The position numbers and the translations under genes are program-made. Shown here piece by piece: positions 17,139 to 27,230 of a DNA stretch of 35,129 nt (position 1 is its first letter; every line of letters starts with the position of its first letter). This stretch comes from Akkermansia sp. GTDB taxonomy: Bacteria > Verrucomicrobiota > Verrucomicrobiia > Verrucomicrobiales > Akkermansiaceae. The stretch spans positions 1 to 35,129 of the forward strand of contig JAFSFD010000022.1 of assembly GCA_017435365.1 (NCBI GenBank), in the 5' to 3' direction. The notes under the pieces are model-generated. The model did not search any database and had not been told where the DNA came from. It was given only the letters and a program-made list of their open reading frames with translations.

Positions 17139-20100
17139 GGCCCTCCCGCATCCGTAAATACTGCACCTATCTCATCCGCTCTGCACGCCGCCGCATTCTG
17201 CGTGGGCGCAGCGCACTGGCAGCACGCCTGAACACGGCGCCGCACCGCATTGCCGCCAGAGATGAGAGCCGCCGTGCCCACGCCGGCACCATAGCGGACC
17301 TGTTCGCCTCCATCATGTGCCAGGTGGTTGATATAGGCGTGGATAAGCTGGATACGGCCATGGATATTCTGCGCCACGATTTCCCGAACGTGGAGCATAT
17401 CTGGCTGGCGGAGCGCTTCCAGACCGCGTATGAAGCGGCTTACCCCCTGCCCGCCACTCTGGCGCTGGCAGCAGCAGGCCGCACTGAGGAGGAACGCATT
17501 TCACTGGCACTGGAGGTGTATGCCCTGCTTCTCCGAGTCGGTGGTGACCTGACCACGCCCACCTTGTTCGAAGAAGTCACGTTCGGGCTGAATCTGCCGG
17601 GTGCTTCTTCCATGCTGGAAGAACTGATGCGCAGCCCCGGTGCCACCGCACCGAGTCCCCTGGAAAGCATCACCTTCTCTACCGAGCAAGGGGCGAATAC
17701 CGTGCTGCTGCCGGAAAGCGAGGCGAATGTGATGTTCCGCGCCATTCGCTGCGTGAATTTCCTGCTCATTGTCAATGATTCGGATGCGCCCATTTCGGTT
17801 CGCGGTCAGATTTTGGGAAAAGGCGGAGTATTGCCGCTCTCCTCACGCCAGACCATCGAACTCAGCTCCTGCTATTTCAGTTATCGCACCATTGTCACGC
17901 TGCTTCAGTTCCGCTCCACCGGTGTGAAGCTGGTAAACTACCTCACCCTGGGCGGAGACTCGCTTTCGCTGAACAAGCAGCGCCCCCGCAACTGCCTGGC
18001 CAAAGTCAGTATGGGGCTTCAGGTGGAAATTGAAGTATTAAGGCAGGATGCGGATATCATTCTGGAAGGCCGCTCGCTTAACGCAGGCGAAGTGGTGACC
18101 ACTTCGTATTTTGCACCGTTTTACGTGCAGGGCCAGGGGCCTTTCACCTTTGTTGACCTGGCAGAGACGGGGGCTTCCGGCAATAGCTACCAATTGGACC
18201 CGGGTGAAAGAACCGTACTGGTCACCAACCTGCCCTTTATTCTTCGCCAGGATGTTCTCAAACTGACTCCCGGTCTGGCCCCCGGCGTGGTGCTGGAAGT
18301 AAGCTATTCGCGCTCCACGAACACCGGCACGGTCCGGGTGGTCGAGGGCAATTCCCCGTCGGTCACGGTGCGCGATATTCAGGTCAAAGGCGATGCGCCG
18401 CTGCAGGATGGTGACCTCATTGCCCTCAGTCCGGTGCAATTCATCCGCTGCCGCTTTTCCTCGGGCATGCTGGAGGAAGAATCCAACCTCATCTCGACCC
18501 TGCGGGTGCGTGGTCTGACCCGCGATTTCGTCCGCGCCGGTCGTGTGGTTGATAACATTGATTTTACCCTCAATCGTGGTGAGATGGCCTGCATTCTGGG
18601 GCCCAGTGGCTCCGGCAAAAGCACCCTGCTTTCCATGCTTGCCGGTCATCTGGAACCCTCTTTCGGCAGTATTTTCTATAACAATGAGCGCCTGACTCCT
18701 CAATCGGCCAACCTGCGCCGATACATCGCCTTCATCCCTCGTGAGGATATTCTGGATGAAGCCATGACCGTGCACGAGCATGTGTACCAGGCCTCCGTAG
18801 CGAGACGCCCGCGCCTGGGGCATGTAGACCGCATGCGGCGCGTTTCTGCCGTCCTCAATTTCGTCGGTATCGGTCACCTGGCGGACCGCTCGGTGGGCCG
18901 GGCGGGAGAACGCACCATATCCGATGGCGAGCGCACCCGCCTGAACCTGGGGCTTGACCTGACCGGCACATCAGAAGTTTACCTGATTGACGAACCCATC
19001 AGCGGCTTATCTTCGGTCGACGCCGAACGCGTGATAGAAACGCTGGAAAACATGGCAGAAGGGCGCATTCTGCTCTGCACGCTGCACCGCCCGGCCCAGG
19101 TGCTGCTGAACCGATTCAAAAAAGTGATGGTGCTGGACACACACGGGCAGATGGCCTTCTGGGGCAGTCCGCAGGAGATGGCTGAATATTTCCGCAATGC
19201 CGCCATGGAAATGCGGCTACGCATCCCCCGCGAAGCCATTGCCGCCGGCGGCGCTGACTATGTGTTCGAAGTGCTGGATGCTCCATTCCGCCGCGTAGGC
19301 AGCAGACAGCGTGAAAACCCGAATCTCTGGCAGGAGCGGTTTGAAAAATACTCCTATTCCACCAAAAATAAAGACCGTCAGCCGGAAGAGCAGGAGGAAC
19401 CCCGGCGCGCCATTCCTAAGGCCCGCCCGCGGACTCCGGCAGAGCTCTGGCGCCTTTTCCGTCTCTGGGTGGCTAGAACCCTGCTGGCACGCGTCCGCAG
19501 CCGGTTGGGATTGTACGCCGTGCTACTGGAAGGCCCCGTGCTGGCTGCCCTCATTGCCGGTACACTCCGGGCCTCCGGCGAGGCGACGTACACATTCTAC
19601 AATTCGCTCCACATCACTGAGTATCTGTTCCTTTCACTGGTGCTGGCCATGTTTTTCGGGTTGACGGATTCCGCCTGCGAAATCCTGCGCGACCGGCCAC
19701 TGCTGCGCCGCGAAAGCAATTACAAGCTTTTCACGACCGGTTATCTGGCTGCCAAAGTGCTGGTGCTGACCGGCATTGCCGGACTGCAATGCGCTCTATA
19801 TCTGCTGGTGGGCAATGCCATTCTGGAAATCCACTACATGTTCTGGAACCATTTTGCGGTGATGCTGCTCACGGCCTTTGTCGGCATTGCGCTATCCCTC
19901 ATGGTTTCAGCCTTTGTCCGCACAGATCGTGTTGCGCTCAATATTGTCCCGCTTCTGCTCGTTCCTCAGATTTTGCTGGCGGGGGCCCTGGTGAGGTTTG
20001 AAGAGATGAATGAGTTCAGCCCGAAGATTCCGGATGGAATCATCCCGGCGGCTGTGGATAAGCGCCTGTCCAACCTGCGCCACCGCGTAGCTTATCAGGA

Positions 20101-20713
20101 TGAAATAACACACAATATCACCAGCAAGCCCGTTCCGCTGATTGCTGAATTCTGCCCCTTGCGTTATGCCTTTGAGATGCTCTTTGTCGTGCAGACTACG
20201 GATAACCTCTGGGAACTCCAGACCGGCAAAGTAAACCGCCTCCGTGAACAACTGAAGGAAAGCGGCTCACTGGATGAATTGCGGTTCATTCAACGCGCTG
20301 CTCTGGCCTTCAATGGTATAGCCGGCAATGTCTACGAGGCAAAAGAAATATTGCGCCGCGTTTCCAAGGCCGCCCTGAATCACGATGAGGATTTCCTGGA
20401 GGATGTGCTGATTTCCCAGGATGAACGCGAAACAACGAAGCGAGACCAACCGGCCGAGTTCTATTTCTCCAACCGAAAGCTGATGTCGATGACCGAGGGG
20501 GTGAAAACCGCCCGAAAGGATGGCCGCTCCAATGAATACCGCGGTTTCTTCCTCTCCCCCCGCCAGGCCATGACTTTCGCCACCCAGGATCACGAAACAG
20601 ACGAGAACTCCATCTCCACCGTCACGCGCAATGCCGTGTATCTCTTCCTCATGGGTCTGGTGCCTATTCTGCTCGCGGCCTGGGGGCTCTGCCGCATCAG
20701 CCGTGGAAAATAA
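17135..20713 (+). CDS. large ABCG-like transporter (ATPase and ABC-2 membrane domain) with a ~450-residue N-terminal region
   Basis: This 1192-residue protein joins three parts. Residues 1 to about 450 are unassigned; the first ~130 are helical and may be TerB-like, and the following beta-rich part may be a regulatory module, both tentative. The nucleotide-binding domain (about 455-710) has Walker A GPSGSGKST (489-497), Walker B VYLIDEPISGLSS and an H-loop in LCTLHRP. The signature is ISDGERTRL, with Asp where SGGE is usual. Six hydrophobic spans follow from about residue 790, with a soluble loop of roughly 200 residues before the last one, as in ABCG-type half-transporters. Similar large proteins are known in Bacteroidota; substrate is unknown. 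The gene ends 23 bp before a palindromic repeat element. Confidence 0.82.
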   Translation: MRPSRIRKYCTYLIRSARRRILRGRSALAARLNTAPHRIAARDESRRAHAGTIADLFASIMCQVVDIGVDKLDTAMDILRHDFPNVEHIWLAERFQTAYEAAYPLPATLALAAAGRTEEERISLALEVYALLLRVGGDLTTPTLFEEVTFGLNLPGASSMLEELMRSPGATAPSPLESITFSTEQGANTVLLPESEANVMFRAIRCVNFLLIVNDSDAPISVRGQILGKGGVLPLSSRQTIELSSCYFSYRTIVTLLQFRSTGVKLVNYLTLGGDSLSLNKQRPRNCLAKVSMGLQVEIEVLRQDADIILEGRSLNAGEVVTTSYFAPFYVQGQGPFTFVDLAETGASGNSYQLDPGERTVLVTNLPFILRQDVLKLTPGLAPGVVLEVSYSRSTNTGTVRVVEGNSPSVTVRDIQVKGDAPLQDGDLIALSPVQFIRCRFSSGMLEEESNLISTLRVRGLTRDFVRAGRVVDNIDFTLNRGEMACILGPSGSGKSTLLSMLAGHLEPSFGSIFYNNERLTPQSANLRRYIAFIPREDILDEAMTVHEHVYQASVARRPRLGHVDRMRRVSAVLNFVGIGHLADRSVGRAGERTISDGERTRLNLGLDLTGTSEVYLIDEPISGLSSVDAERVIETLENMAEGRILLCTLHRPAQVLLNRFKKVMVLDTHGQMAFWGSPQEMAEYFRNAAMEMRLRIPREAIAAGGADYVFEVLDAPFRRVGSRQRENPNLWQERFEKYSYSTKNKDRQPEEQEEPRRAIPKARPRTPAELWRLFRLWVARTLLARVRSRLGLYAVLLEGPVLAALIAGTLRASGEATYTFYNSLHITEYLFLSLVLAMFFGLTDSACEILRDRPLLRRESNYKLFTTGYLAAKVLVLTGIAGLQCALYLLVGNAILEIHYMFWNHFAVMLLTAFVGIALSLMVSAFVRTDRVALNIVPLLLVPQILLAGALVRFEEMNEFSPKIPDGIIPAAVDKRLSNLRHRVAYQDEITHNITSKPVPLIAEFCPLRYAFEMLFVVQTTDNLWELQTGKVNRLREQLKESGSLDELRFIQRAALAFNGIAGNVYEAKEILRRVSKAALNHDEDFLEDVLISQDERETTKRDQPAEFYFSNRKLMSMTEGVKTARKDGRSNEYRGFFLSPRQAMTFATQDHETDENSISTVTRNAVYLFLMGLVPILLAAWGLCRISRGK

Positions 20714-20736
20714 GCTGCGGAATCTGTGCACTCCTG

Positions 20737-20940
20737 CCCCAAAGTTTGAATACAGAGCTCGATAAATGAGAATTTGTGGGGGAACTCTGTCGGAGCACGG
20801 GACTTCAGTCCCGATTGGAAGCACCGTTATTTCGGGACTGAAGTCCCGTGCCCCGACAACGACAAACATCAATTTATCGAGCAGAGGGTGCTCCTTCCAA
20901 AATGTTGTTGATGTTTCTATTCCTTGAAAAATCTCTGGGG
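20737..20940. repeat. palindromic intergenic element, copy 1
   Basis: The element is bounded by CCCCAAAG and CTCTGGGG. Inside it, a 122-bp module (20759-20880) starts with TCGATAAAT and ends with ATTTATCGA. The module contains a long hairpin (20790-20856) built from CGGGACTTCAGTCCCG and CGGGACTGAAGTCCCG, each itself nearly palindromic. A 60-bp right arm follows (20881-20940). Compared with copy 2, the 122-bp module is inverted but the right arm is not. It lies between the large ABC gene and the argG promoter, whose -35 begins 36 bp after the element. Confidence 0.9.
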
Positions 20941-20976
20941 TACACTTGGAATCTGCGTCAATGTAACATATTTTGC

Positions 20977-21005
20977 TTTTACTGAGCCCGGAACAGGTGT
21001 ATACT
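20977..21005 (+). promoter_or_regulatory. possible promoter of argG
   Basis: TATACT at 21000-21005 is a good -10. The -35 is weak: TTTTAC with a 17-bp spacer, or TTTACT with 16. The bases TTTTGCTT just before it also precede the -35 of the CysJ-like gene. The predicted leader is about 37 nt. Confidence 0.4.
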
Positions 21006-21048
21006 CCCCGTGTGCGCAGATGTAACCGCTGCGCGCTGTGATAAGAAA

Positions 21049-22332
<1,284 letters not shown>

Positions 22333-22346
22333 ACAGACCTTATACG

Positions 22347-22380
22347 GAGCCGCTCCGCCAATTCCGGGGCGGCTCTTTTT
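22347..22380 (+). terminator. rho-independent terminator of argG
   Basis: An 11-bp stem (GAGCCGCTCCG / CGGGGCGGCTC, one G-U pair) is followed by TTTTT. It ends only 6 bp before the next start codon. Confidence 0.85.
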
Positions 22381-22386
22381 AGTTTT

Positions 22387-23454
22387 ATGCCCCCCGCCCT
22401 GCCCAAGCTTTCCTATGTGCTGCTCTCCCACAACCGGGAGAAGTACATCCGCGCCGCCATCGAAAGCGCCTTCGCGCAGGACTACGAGGGTGAGCTGGAG
22501 TACATCTTTTCAGACGATTGCTCCACCGACCGCACCTTTGAAATCATCAAAGAATGCGTAGCCGCCTACAAAGGCAACCGCCGCGTAGTAGTCACCCAGA
22601 CACCACGCAACATGCGTCTGGCATTGCACACGAACCACGCTGTCTCATTCGCGACAGGTTCATGGATTATTCGTGCAGATGATGATGATTTGTCAAGCGT
22701 GAGTCGTTGTCGCATCATAGGTGATGCCATCTGCCGACATCCGGAGGTAAAATTCATTGCAACAAACTACATGAACTTTACCGCAGCCAACGAGCAAGAT
22801 GCATTTGAGAAGAGCCAGTACTCAGGCTCCTTTGTCAAAGCAGAGCAAGTATGCAGCATTTTTGATGAATCGTTGCCTGCCCCGGAGTTCGATTATGCGT
22901 ACTATTTCAAAGCCTGGCATATTGATATATACAAAGAATTCAGTCCTCTCCCAGTCCATGCTGACTATGTGGATGATTACTTTTGTTTTCACAGGGGATG
23001 TATTTTAGGCCCGGCTCTTTACCTCACGACAGAGCCCCTTGTTTTTGCGCGAGTTGATAGCGGTAATCAGAGCACAGGCGAGACGTCCCCCGACTCTCGC
23101 GGATACGATTCTATTGTGGCTCACGAACGCTTTGTAGACAAGTATTTTAATATCAGCTACGAGCCTATGCAACTACTGTCCGGGGAACTTGAAAAATACG
23201 TGGCTGAGCATTACACCGGGCTCACAAAAATTAAAACTGCAACATTTTTCGACAAATTAACCGGTGAGCTTGCAAAATTTGATGATTATCGGAACTTCTG
23301 GAGAAAAGGAATCAAATACCGATGGCAAATTAGAACTAAATACAGAGAAAAAGGCATGTTCAGCCTGCTTCGCTGTCTTCCCTTACCTCTTTTTGCAGGA
23401 ATATTATGCACTTTGCGATTGATAAAAAGACCCCTTGACAAAAGCACTAAATGA
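22387..23454 (+). CDS. family 2 glycosyltransferase
   Basis: The 355-residue protein is a GT-A fold enzyme that transfers a sugar from a nucleotide donor, probably for surface polysaccharide or glycan synthesis. It shows LSYVLLSHNREKYI, SDDCSTDRT (the usual DDGSTD site) and RADDDD, the DxD-type metal site. The C-terminus has a basic hydrophobic stretch that may touch the membrane. Base composition changes inside the gene: the first ~250 bp are G+C-rich like the neighbours, and from about 22650 on it becomes much lower. No separate promoter is visible after the argG terminator. The stop overlaps the next start (ATGA). Confidence 0.85.
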   Translation: MPPALPKLSYVLLSHNREKYIRAAIESAFAQDYEGELEYIFSDDCSTDRTFEIIKECVAAYKGNRRVVVTQTPRNMRLALHTNHAVSFATGSWIIRADDDDLSSVSRCRIIGDAICRHPEVKFIATNYMNFTAANEQDAFEKSQYSGSFVKAEQVCSIFDESLPAPEFDYAYYFKAWHIDIYKEFSPLPVHADYVDDYFCFHRGCILGPALYLTTEPLVFARVDSGNQSTGETSPDSRGYDSIVAHERFVDKYFNISYEPMQLLSGELEKYVAEHYTGLTKIKTATFFDKLTGELAKFDDYRNFWRKGIKYRWQIRTKYREKGMFSLLRCLPLPLFAGILCTLRLIKRPLDKSTK

Positions 23455-24389
23455 TACTTGTTCATACATCAGGAGGCAGAACTGGCAATCAGGTTCTTTT
23501 CCTTTCAAATTTGATAGCATCTGCATTGGAATATGGGTTCCCCTTTATCAATGTTTGCTTTAAATCGAGTGAGTATTTTGAACATGTCAATTCTGGTTCC
23601 ATGCGAAATTTATATAGTTCGAAATGCGTATGGATTCTCTGGCGTTTCTTTTTTCTCAAGAAACTGCATCCTCTGTTGCGATTGTTGGGGATACGTTTTT
23701 TGAATGATACCCATTGCCACCCGGATAAAGGATTGAATCAAATACTTGATTCTCAACAAAATGGATGGCTTACCGTGATGCATGTCTGGCCATACGCAGA
23801 TTACGCCTCACTTTATAAACACCAGGATACCGTGCGGCAGTTACTCCACCCTAAGACTTTGTACATAGAGAACGCCAGGCGCATCTTATCAAGATTACGG
23901 ACAAATGACTGCATTATCATCGGCGTACACGTCCGCCGAACTGATTATAAAGAATGGAATAATGGCAAATATTTTTACAGCATAGAAAAATATGCGGCGC
24001 TCATGCGACAATTAAGCAGAATAGACAATCGCCGCATGGTTTTTGTCGTTTGTTCCGATGAAGATTTATCGGAATCAAGCTTTGAATCGTCAGAAGCCAC
24101 TATCTACATTTCTAAGAATGACTACATGACTGATTTATCTTTGCTTGCGCAATGCGACTACATAATCGGGCCACCTTCCACTTTTGCTTCATATGCATCC
24201 TTTTATGGCAACACGCCGCGATTCACCATATACCCTGACACGACCGGAATAGAATCATTTTCGCAATTTGGTGTTTCATTGATAGATTACGATGACACCT
24301 TTGAAACATATCAAGGTGAACAGATAATTTCTCGTATGCACATAATGCTGAAAAATGGTGATATTACGGAAATTTATCACAAAGCGTGA
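23451..24389 (+). CDS. GT11-like (alpha-1,2-fucosyltransferase-like) glycosyltransferase
   Basis: The 312-residue protein carries two landmarks of the GT11/GT-B fucosyltransferase group: an N-terminal GGRTGNQ (8-14; usual form GG-x-GNQ) and GVHVRRTDY (158-166; usual form HVRRGDY, contacting GDP-fucose). A later segment, YIIGPPSTFASYASFYG, fits the third conserved region. The donor is therefore probably GDP-fucose, but this rests on short motifs. The gene is markedly low in G+C (22 of 60 bases in 23521-23580) and is translationally coupled to the GT2 gene. Confidence 0.7.
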   Translation: MILVHTSGGRTGNQVLFLSNLIASALEYGFPFINVCFKSSEYFEHVNSGSMRNLYSSKCVWILWRFFFLKKLHPLLRLLGIRFLNDTHCHPDKGLNQILDSQQNGWLTVMHVWPYADYASLYKHQDTVRQLLHPKTLYIENARRILSRLRTNDCIIIGVHVRRTDYKEWNNGKYFYSIEKYAALMRQLSRIDNRRMVFVVCSDEDLSESSFESSEATIYISKNDYMTDLSLLAQCDYIIGPPSTFASYASFYGNTPRFTIYPDTTGIESFSQFGVSLIDYDDTFETYQGEQIISRMHIMLKNGDITEIYHKA

Positions 24390-24395
24390 CAAAGT

Positions 24396-25514
24396 ATGAA
24401 ATCCATAGCAATAGTAGGTGACCTGCCTCTGTGGGATGCACAAGCAGCCCCTTTATGCCCCCCTGATGCCTGGCATTATTGTGTCTGGCTGTCATCTTTG
24501 CGTAAATTGCTAGACAATCAGAATGAATATCATATTCATTGGGTAATTCCACATAAGAAGACGCCGAAGAGAAGAGTTATCGAAACGGATATCCAGACGT
24601 TTCATTTGTTGCCAAAGGCGCGTCTCACCGTTGGATTATATACCGGCTATGCATATGATACATATAGCATATTAAGTGAGATTAGGAGGATTTCACCAGA
24701 CCTGGTGCACAGTTGGGGAACCGAGAACTCCCACTCTCTCGCAGTCAGTCATTACAAAGGAAAGAAACTTCTCTCTATACAAGGTCTTCTAACAGCATAT
24801 GCAGAACGCGCCAGGTTAGCCCGTTTTGAACGTCATCAGGCATTCTACGAACCATACACCATTCGCCGATTCAATCATATTACAACTGAGTCTCCCTGGG
24901 CAGAAAATCGAGTTCGTGAGATATCCGTCATGCCTGCATTCCACCATCTGGAATACGCTGTTGAAGATAGTTTCTTCCATCATGAACGAGTTCTGAGCGA
25001 TACGCCGACTTGTTTATATGCAGGTACCAACGCACCGGTTAAGAACATCCGTACACTCATCAATGTCTTTTCTTCCCCCCGTCTGTCGCATGTGCGACTC
25101 CTGCTAGCGGGCATCAGGCCGGAAGAGCTCCCACATTGCCCGGTCAATGTCAGACCTCTCGGTCCTGTTAACCGCGAAAGCATGGTGCAATTAATGGCAA
25201 AGGCATGGTGCCTGGTTCACCCGAGCCTTGCCGACACCGGCCCCACCATTGCCAAGGAAGCAAGAGTAATGGGGCTGCCAGTGATGCTGACCAACGCTTG
25301 CGGAAGCATGCAGCATATCGAACACGGGAAATCGGGCTTTATTGTTGACCCCTATGATATTGCAACCATGCAGGAAAGTATTCTGCAAATGACGGCGGAT
25401 GCACAGACCGCGCTTCGCATGGGTGCTTACGGACAGCAGGAATGCCGCACCAAATTATCATCCGACACCATGATGTCGAGCTTGATGGAGATTTACGGCA
25501 ATATCCTGAATTAA
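24396..25514 (+). CDS. GT4-like glycosyltransferase
   Basis: The 372-residue protein has a GT-B pattern. The C-terminal half contains CLYAGTNAPVKNIRTLI, LLLAGIRPEE and the acidic donor-binding region SLADTGPTIAKEARVMGLPV, followed by EHGKSGFIVDP. It starts 6 bp after the GT11-like gene and probably finishes a three-gene operon. G+C is low in its first half and returns towards the local norm in its last third. Its stop overlaps the convergent dxr stop by 3 bases. Confidence 0.82.
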   Translation: MKSIAIVGDLPLWDAQAAPLCPPDAWHYCVWLSSLRKLLDNQNEYHIHWVIPHKKTPKRRVIETDIQTFHLLPKARLTVGLYTGYAYDTYSILSEIRRISPDLVHSWGTENSHSLAVSHYKGKKLLSIQGLLTAYAERARLARFERHQAFYEPYTIRRFNHITTESPWAENRVREISVMPAFHHLEYAVEDSFFHHERVLSDTPTCLYAGTNAPVKNIRTLINVFSSPRLSHVRLLLAGIRPEELPHCPVNVRPLGPVNRESMVQLMAKAWCLVHPSLADTGPTIAKEARVMGLPVMLTNACGSMQHIEHGKSGFIVDPYDIATMQESILQMTADAQTALRMGAYGQQECRTKLSSDTMMSSLMEIYGNILN

Positions 25515-26671
25515 AGGCGAATCACCCGCATCGCCTCCTCGCGGGCCCAGGCGTCGTCCTCCAGGATGATGGGAAGCTGGCCCTGGTAATCGCGGGGGCG
25601 GGCGTTGGAAAGCACTTTCTCCACCGTCTCCCAGATGCCTGGGAATGTAAGCCGGCCATCCACAAAGGCCTGCACTGCCACCTCGTTGGCGGCGTTGTAC
25701 ATGGCGGGCATGGTGCCGCCGGTGAGGCCGGCCTGGCGGGCGAGGGTGAGCGCGGGGAAATCCTCCCAGCGCGGGGCTTCGAACTTCAGGCTGGCAATCT
25801 GCGCCAAGTCCAGGTGCGGCAGTGAATTCGGCAGGCGATCAGGCCAGGTCACCGCGTACTGAATGGGGAAACACATATCGCTGCTGCTCAGCTGCGCCAG
25901 GATGGAGCCATCGCAGAACTCCACAAGCGAATGCACGATACTCTGCGGATGCACAATCACATCCACCCGCTCCATGGGGATATCGAACAGCCAGCGGGCC
26001 TCAATCATTTCCAGCCCCTTGTTGAACATCGTGGCGCTGTCGATAGTAATTTTGCGGCCCATCTGCCAGGTGGGGTGCTTGAGAGCCTGTTCCAAGGTCA
26101 CCGCCGCCAGCTGCTCGCGCGGCGTATTGCGGAAGGGACCACCGCTGGCAGTGAGAATCAGGCGGTTCACCTGCCCTGCGCCACCGTGGTTGCCTTGCAG
26201 GCACTGGTAGATGGCATTGTGCTCGCTATCCACCGGCAGCACGTTGATTCCCCTGGCCTTGGCGCGGTTCATCACCACCTCACCGGCCATCACCAGAATC
26301 TCCTTGGAGGCAATGGCCAGGTCTTTTCCGGCCTCGATAGCCTCCAGCGTGGGTTTCAGCCCATCCGTGCCGATAATGGAAACCAGCACCATATCTGCGC
26401 AATCGAGCGTAGCCAGCCGGCAGAGGCCTTCCACTCCGGTATACACCTGCACCCCGGCAGGCAGCAGGCGCTGCAGCTCGGCAACCTTGGAGCTATCATA
26501 GATGCAGACATGCTGCACCCCGAACTCGCGGGCCTGCTCAGCCAGCTTCTGCACATTGCTGTGGGCAGCCAGAGCCACCACTTCCATGCGCTCCGGAATA
26601 TCCCGCGCCACTTTGAGCGCACTGGTGCCGATACTGCCGGTAGAGCCGAGAATGACCACGCGTTTCTTCAT
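25511..26671 (-). CDS. dxr: 1-deoxy-D-xylulose 5-phosphate reductoisomerase
   Basis: Dxr converts DXP to MEP with NADPH, the committed step of non-mevalonate isoprenoid synthesis. The 386-residue protein shows the NADPH site ILGSTGSIGTSAL near the N-terminus, ASKEILVMAGEVV, LPVDSEHNAIYQCL (metal and substrate region) and LTASGGPFR. The start at 26671 (MKKRVVILGSTG) is chosen over an in-frame ATG at 26710 because it matches the family N-terminus and lies 10 nt after a -10 box; the longer start would lie inside the promoter. Confidence 0.97.
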   Translation of the reverse strand: MKKRVVILGSTGSIGTSALKVARDIPERMEVVALAAHSNVQKLAEQAREFGVQHVCIYDSSKVAELQRLLPAGVQVYTGVEGLCRLATLDCADMVLVSIIGTDGLKPTLEAIEAGKDLAIASKEILVMAGEVVMNRAKARGINVLPVDSEHNAIYQCLQGNHGGAGQVNRLILTASGGPFRNTPREQLAAVTLEQALKHPTWQMGRKITIDSATMFNKGLEMIEARWLFDIPMERVDVIVHPQSIVHSLVEFCDGSILAQLSSSDMCFPIQYAVTWPDRLPNSLPHLDLAQIASLKFEAPRWEDFPALTLARQAGLTGGTMPAMYNAANEVAVQAFVDGRLTFPGIWETVEKVLSNARPRDYQGQLPIILEDDAWAREEAMRVIRL

Positions 26672-26681
26672 AACGAGGGGT

Positions 26682-26710
26682 ATTCTACGGCATTTCCCAG
26701 CCAAAATCAA
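26682..26710 (-). promoter_or_regulatory. promoter of dxr, near-leaderless
   Basis: On the minus strand TTGATT, a 17-bp spacer and TAGAAT are followed by 10 nt before the ATG at 26671. The boxes are identical to those of metG. Confidence 0.65.
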
Positions 26711-26730
26711 GCCGATTCAGCTGATTTGTC

Positions 26731-26759
26731 TTGCCAATCAATGGTGTTCGGTGTACTCT
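26731..26759 (+). promoter_or_regulatory. promoter of rnpB
   Basis: TTGCCA, a 17-bp spacer and TACTCT place the transcription start at about 26766, where the P1 helix of RNase P RNA begins. Confidence 0.6.
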
Positions 26760-26765
26760 CTGCTG

Positions 26766-27156
26766 GTGCCGTCCGGGTCCGGGTGGTCGCTGCGGGTAAC
26801 CAGCCCCGTAGAGGAAAGTCCGGACATCACAAGGCAGCGTGTCCTGCGAAAGCAGGAGACACCCGGAGCCAATGCCGGGTGGACGGAAAGTGCCACAGAA
26901 AACAAACCGCCCGCAAGGGTAAGGGTGAAAAGGTGGGGTAAGAGCCCACCGCTCCGAAGGTAACGACGGAGGCACGGAAAACCCCGCGCGATGCAAGACA
27001 AACAGGGAAAGGGTCGCCTGCCCGCTGTATTCCCGGGTATTAGTTGCACCCTGCTATAAACGCAGGGCACGCCTGGCAACAGGCGCGAGAAAAATGGCCA
27101 CACAGCCCGCCCCCGCGCGGGTGGACAGAATCTGGCTTACAGGACCCGGACGGCAT
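26766..27156 (+). ncRNA. rnpB: RNase P RNA, bacterial type A
   Basis: This is the catalytic RNA that matures tRNA 5' ends. P1 is formed by GTGCCGTCCGGGTCC (26766-26780) and GGACCCGGACGGCAT (27142-27156), 15 pairs with one G-U. Conserved blocks are visible in order: GAGGAAAGTCCGGAC from 26811, GTGCCACAGAAAACAAACCG, GGTAAGGGTGAAA, GGTAAGAGCCCACCG, and ACAGAATCTGGCTTACAGG near the 3' end. The length of about 390 nt is normal for type A. It lies between the divergent dxr gene and the convergent metG gene. Confidence 0.97.
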
Positions 27157-27180
27157 TTTATTTCAGCCTTCAGAATACGA

Positions 27181-27208
27181 AAAGGCCCGGGATGAATCCC
27201 GGGCCTTT
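27181..27208. terminator. bidirectional terminator between rnpB and metG
   Basis: A perfect 12-bp stem (AAAGGCCCGGGA / TCCCGGGCCTTT) with a TGAA loop lies 25 bp after rnpB and 23 bp after the metG stop on the other strand. Both strands give a short U run at the 3' side. Confidence 0.8.
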
Positions 27209-27230
27209 CTGCTTCATAAGTATTTCTCAA

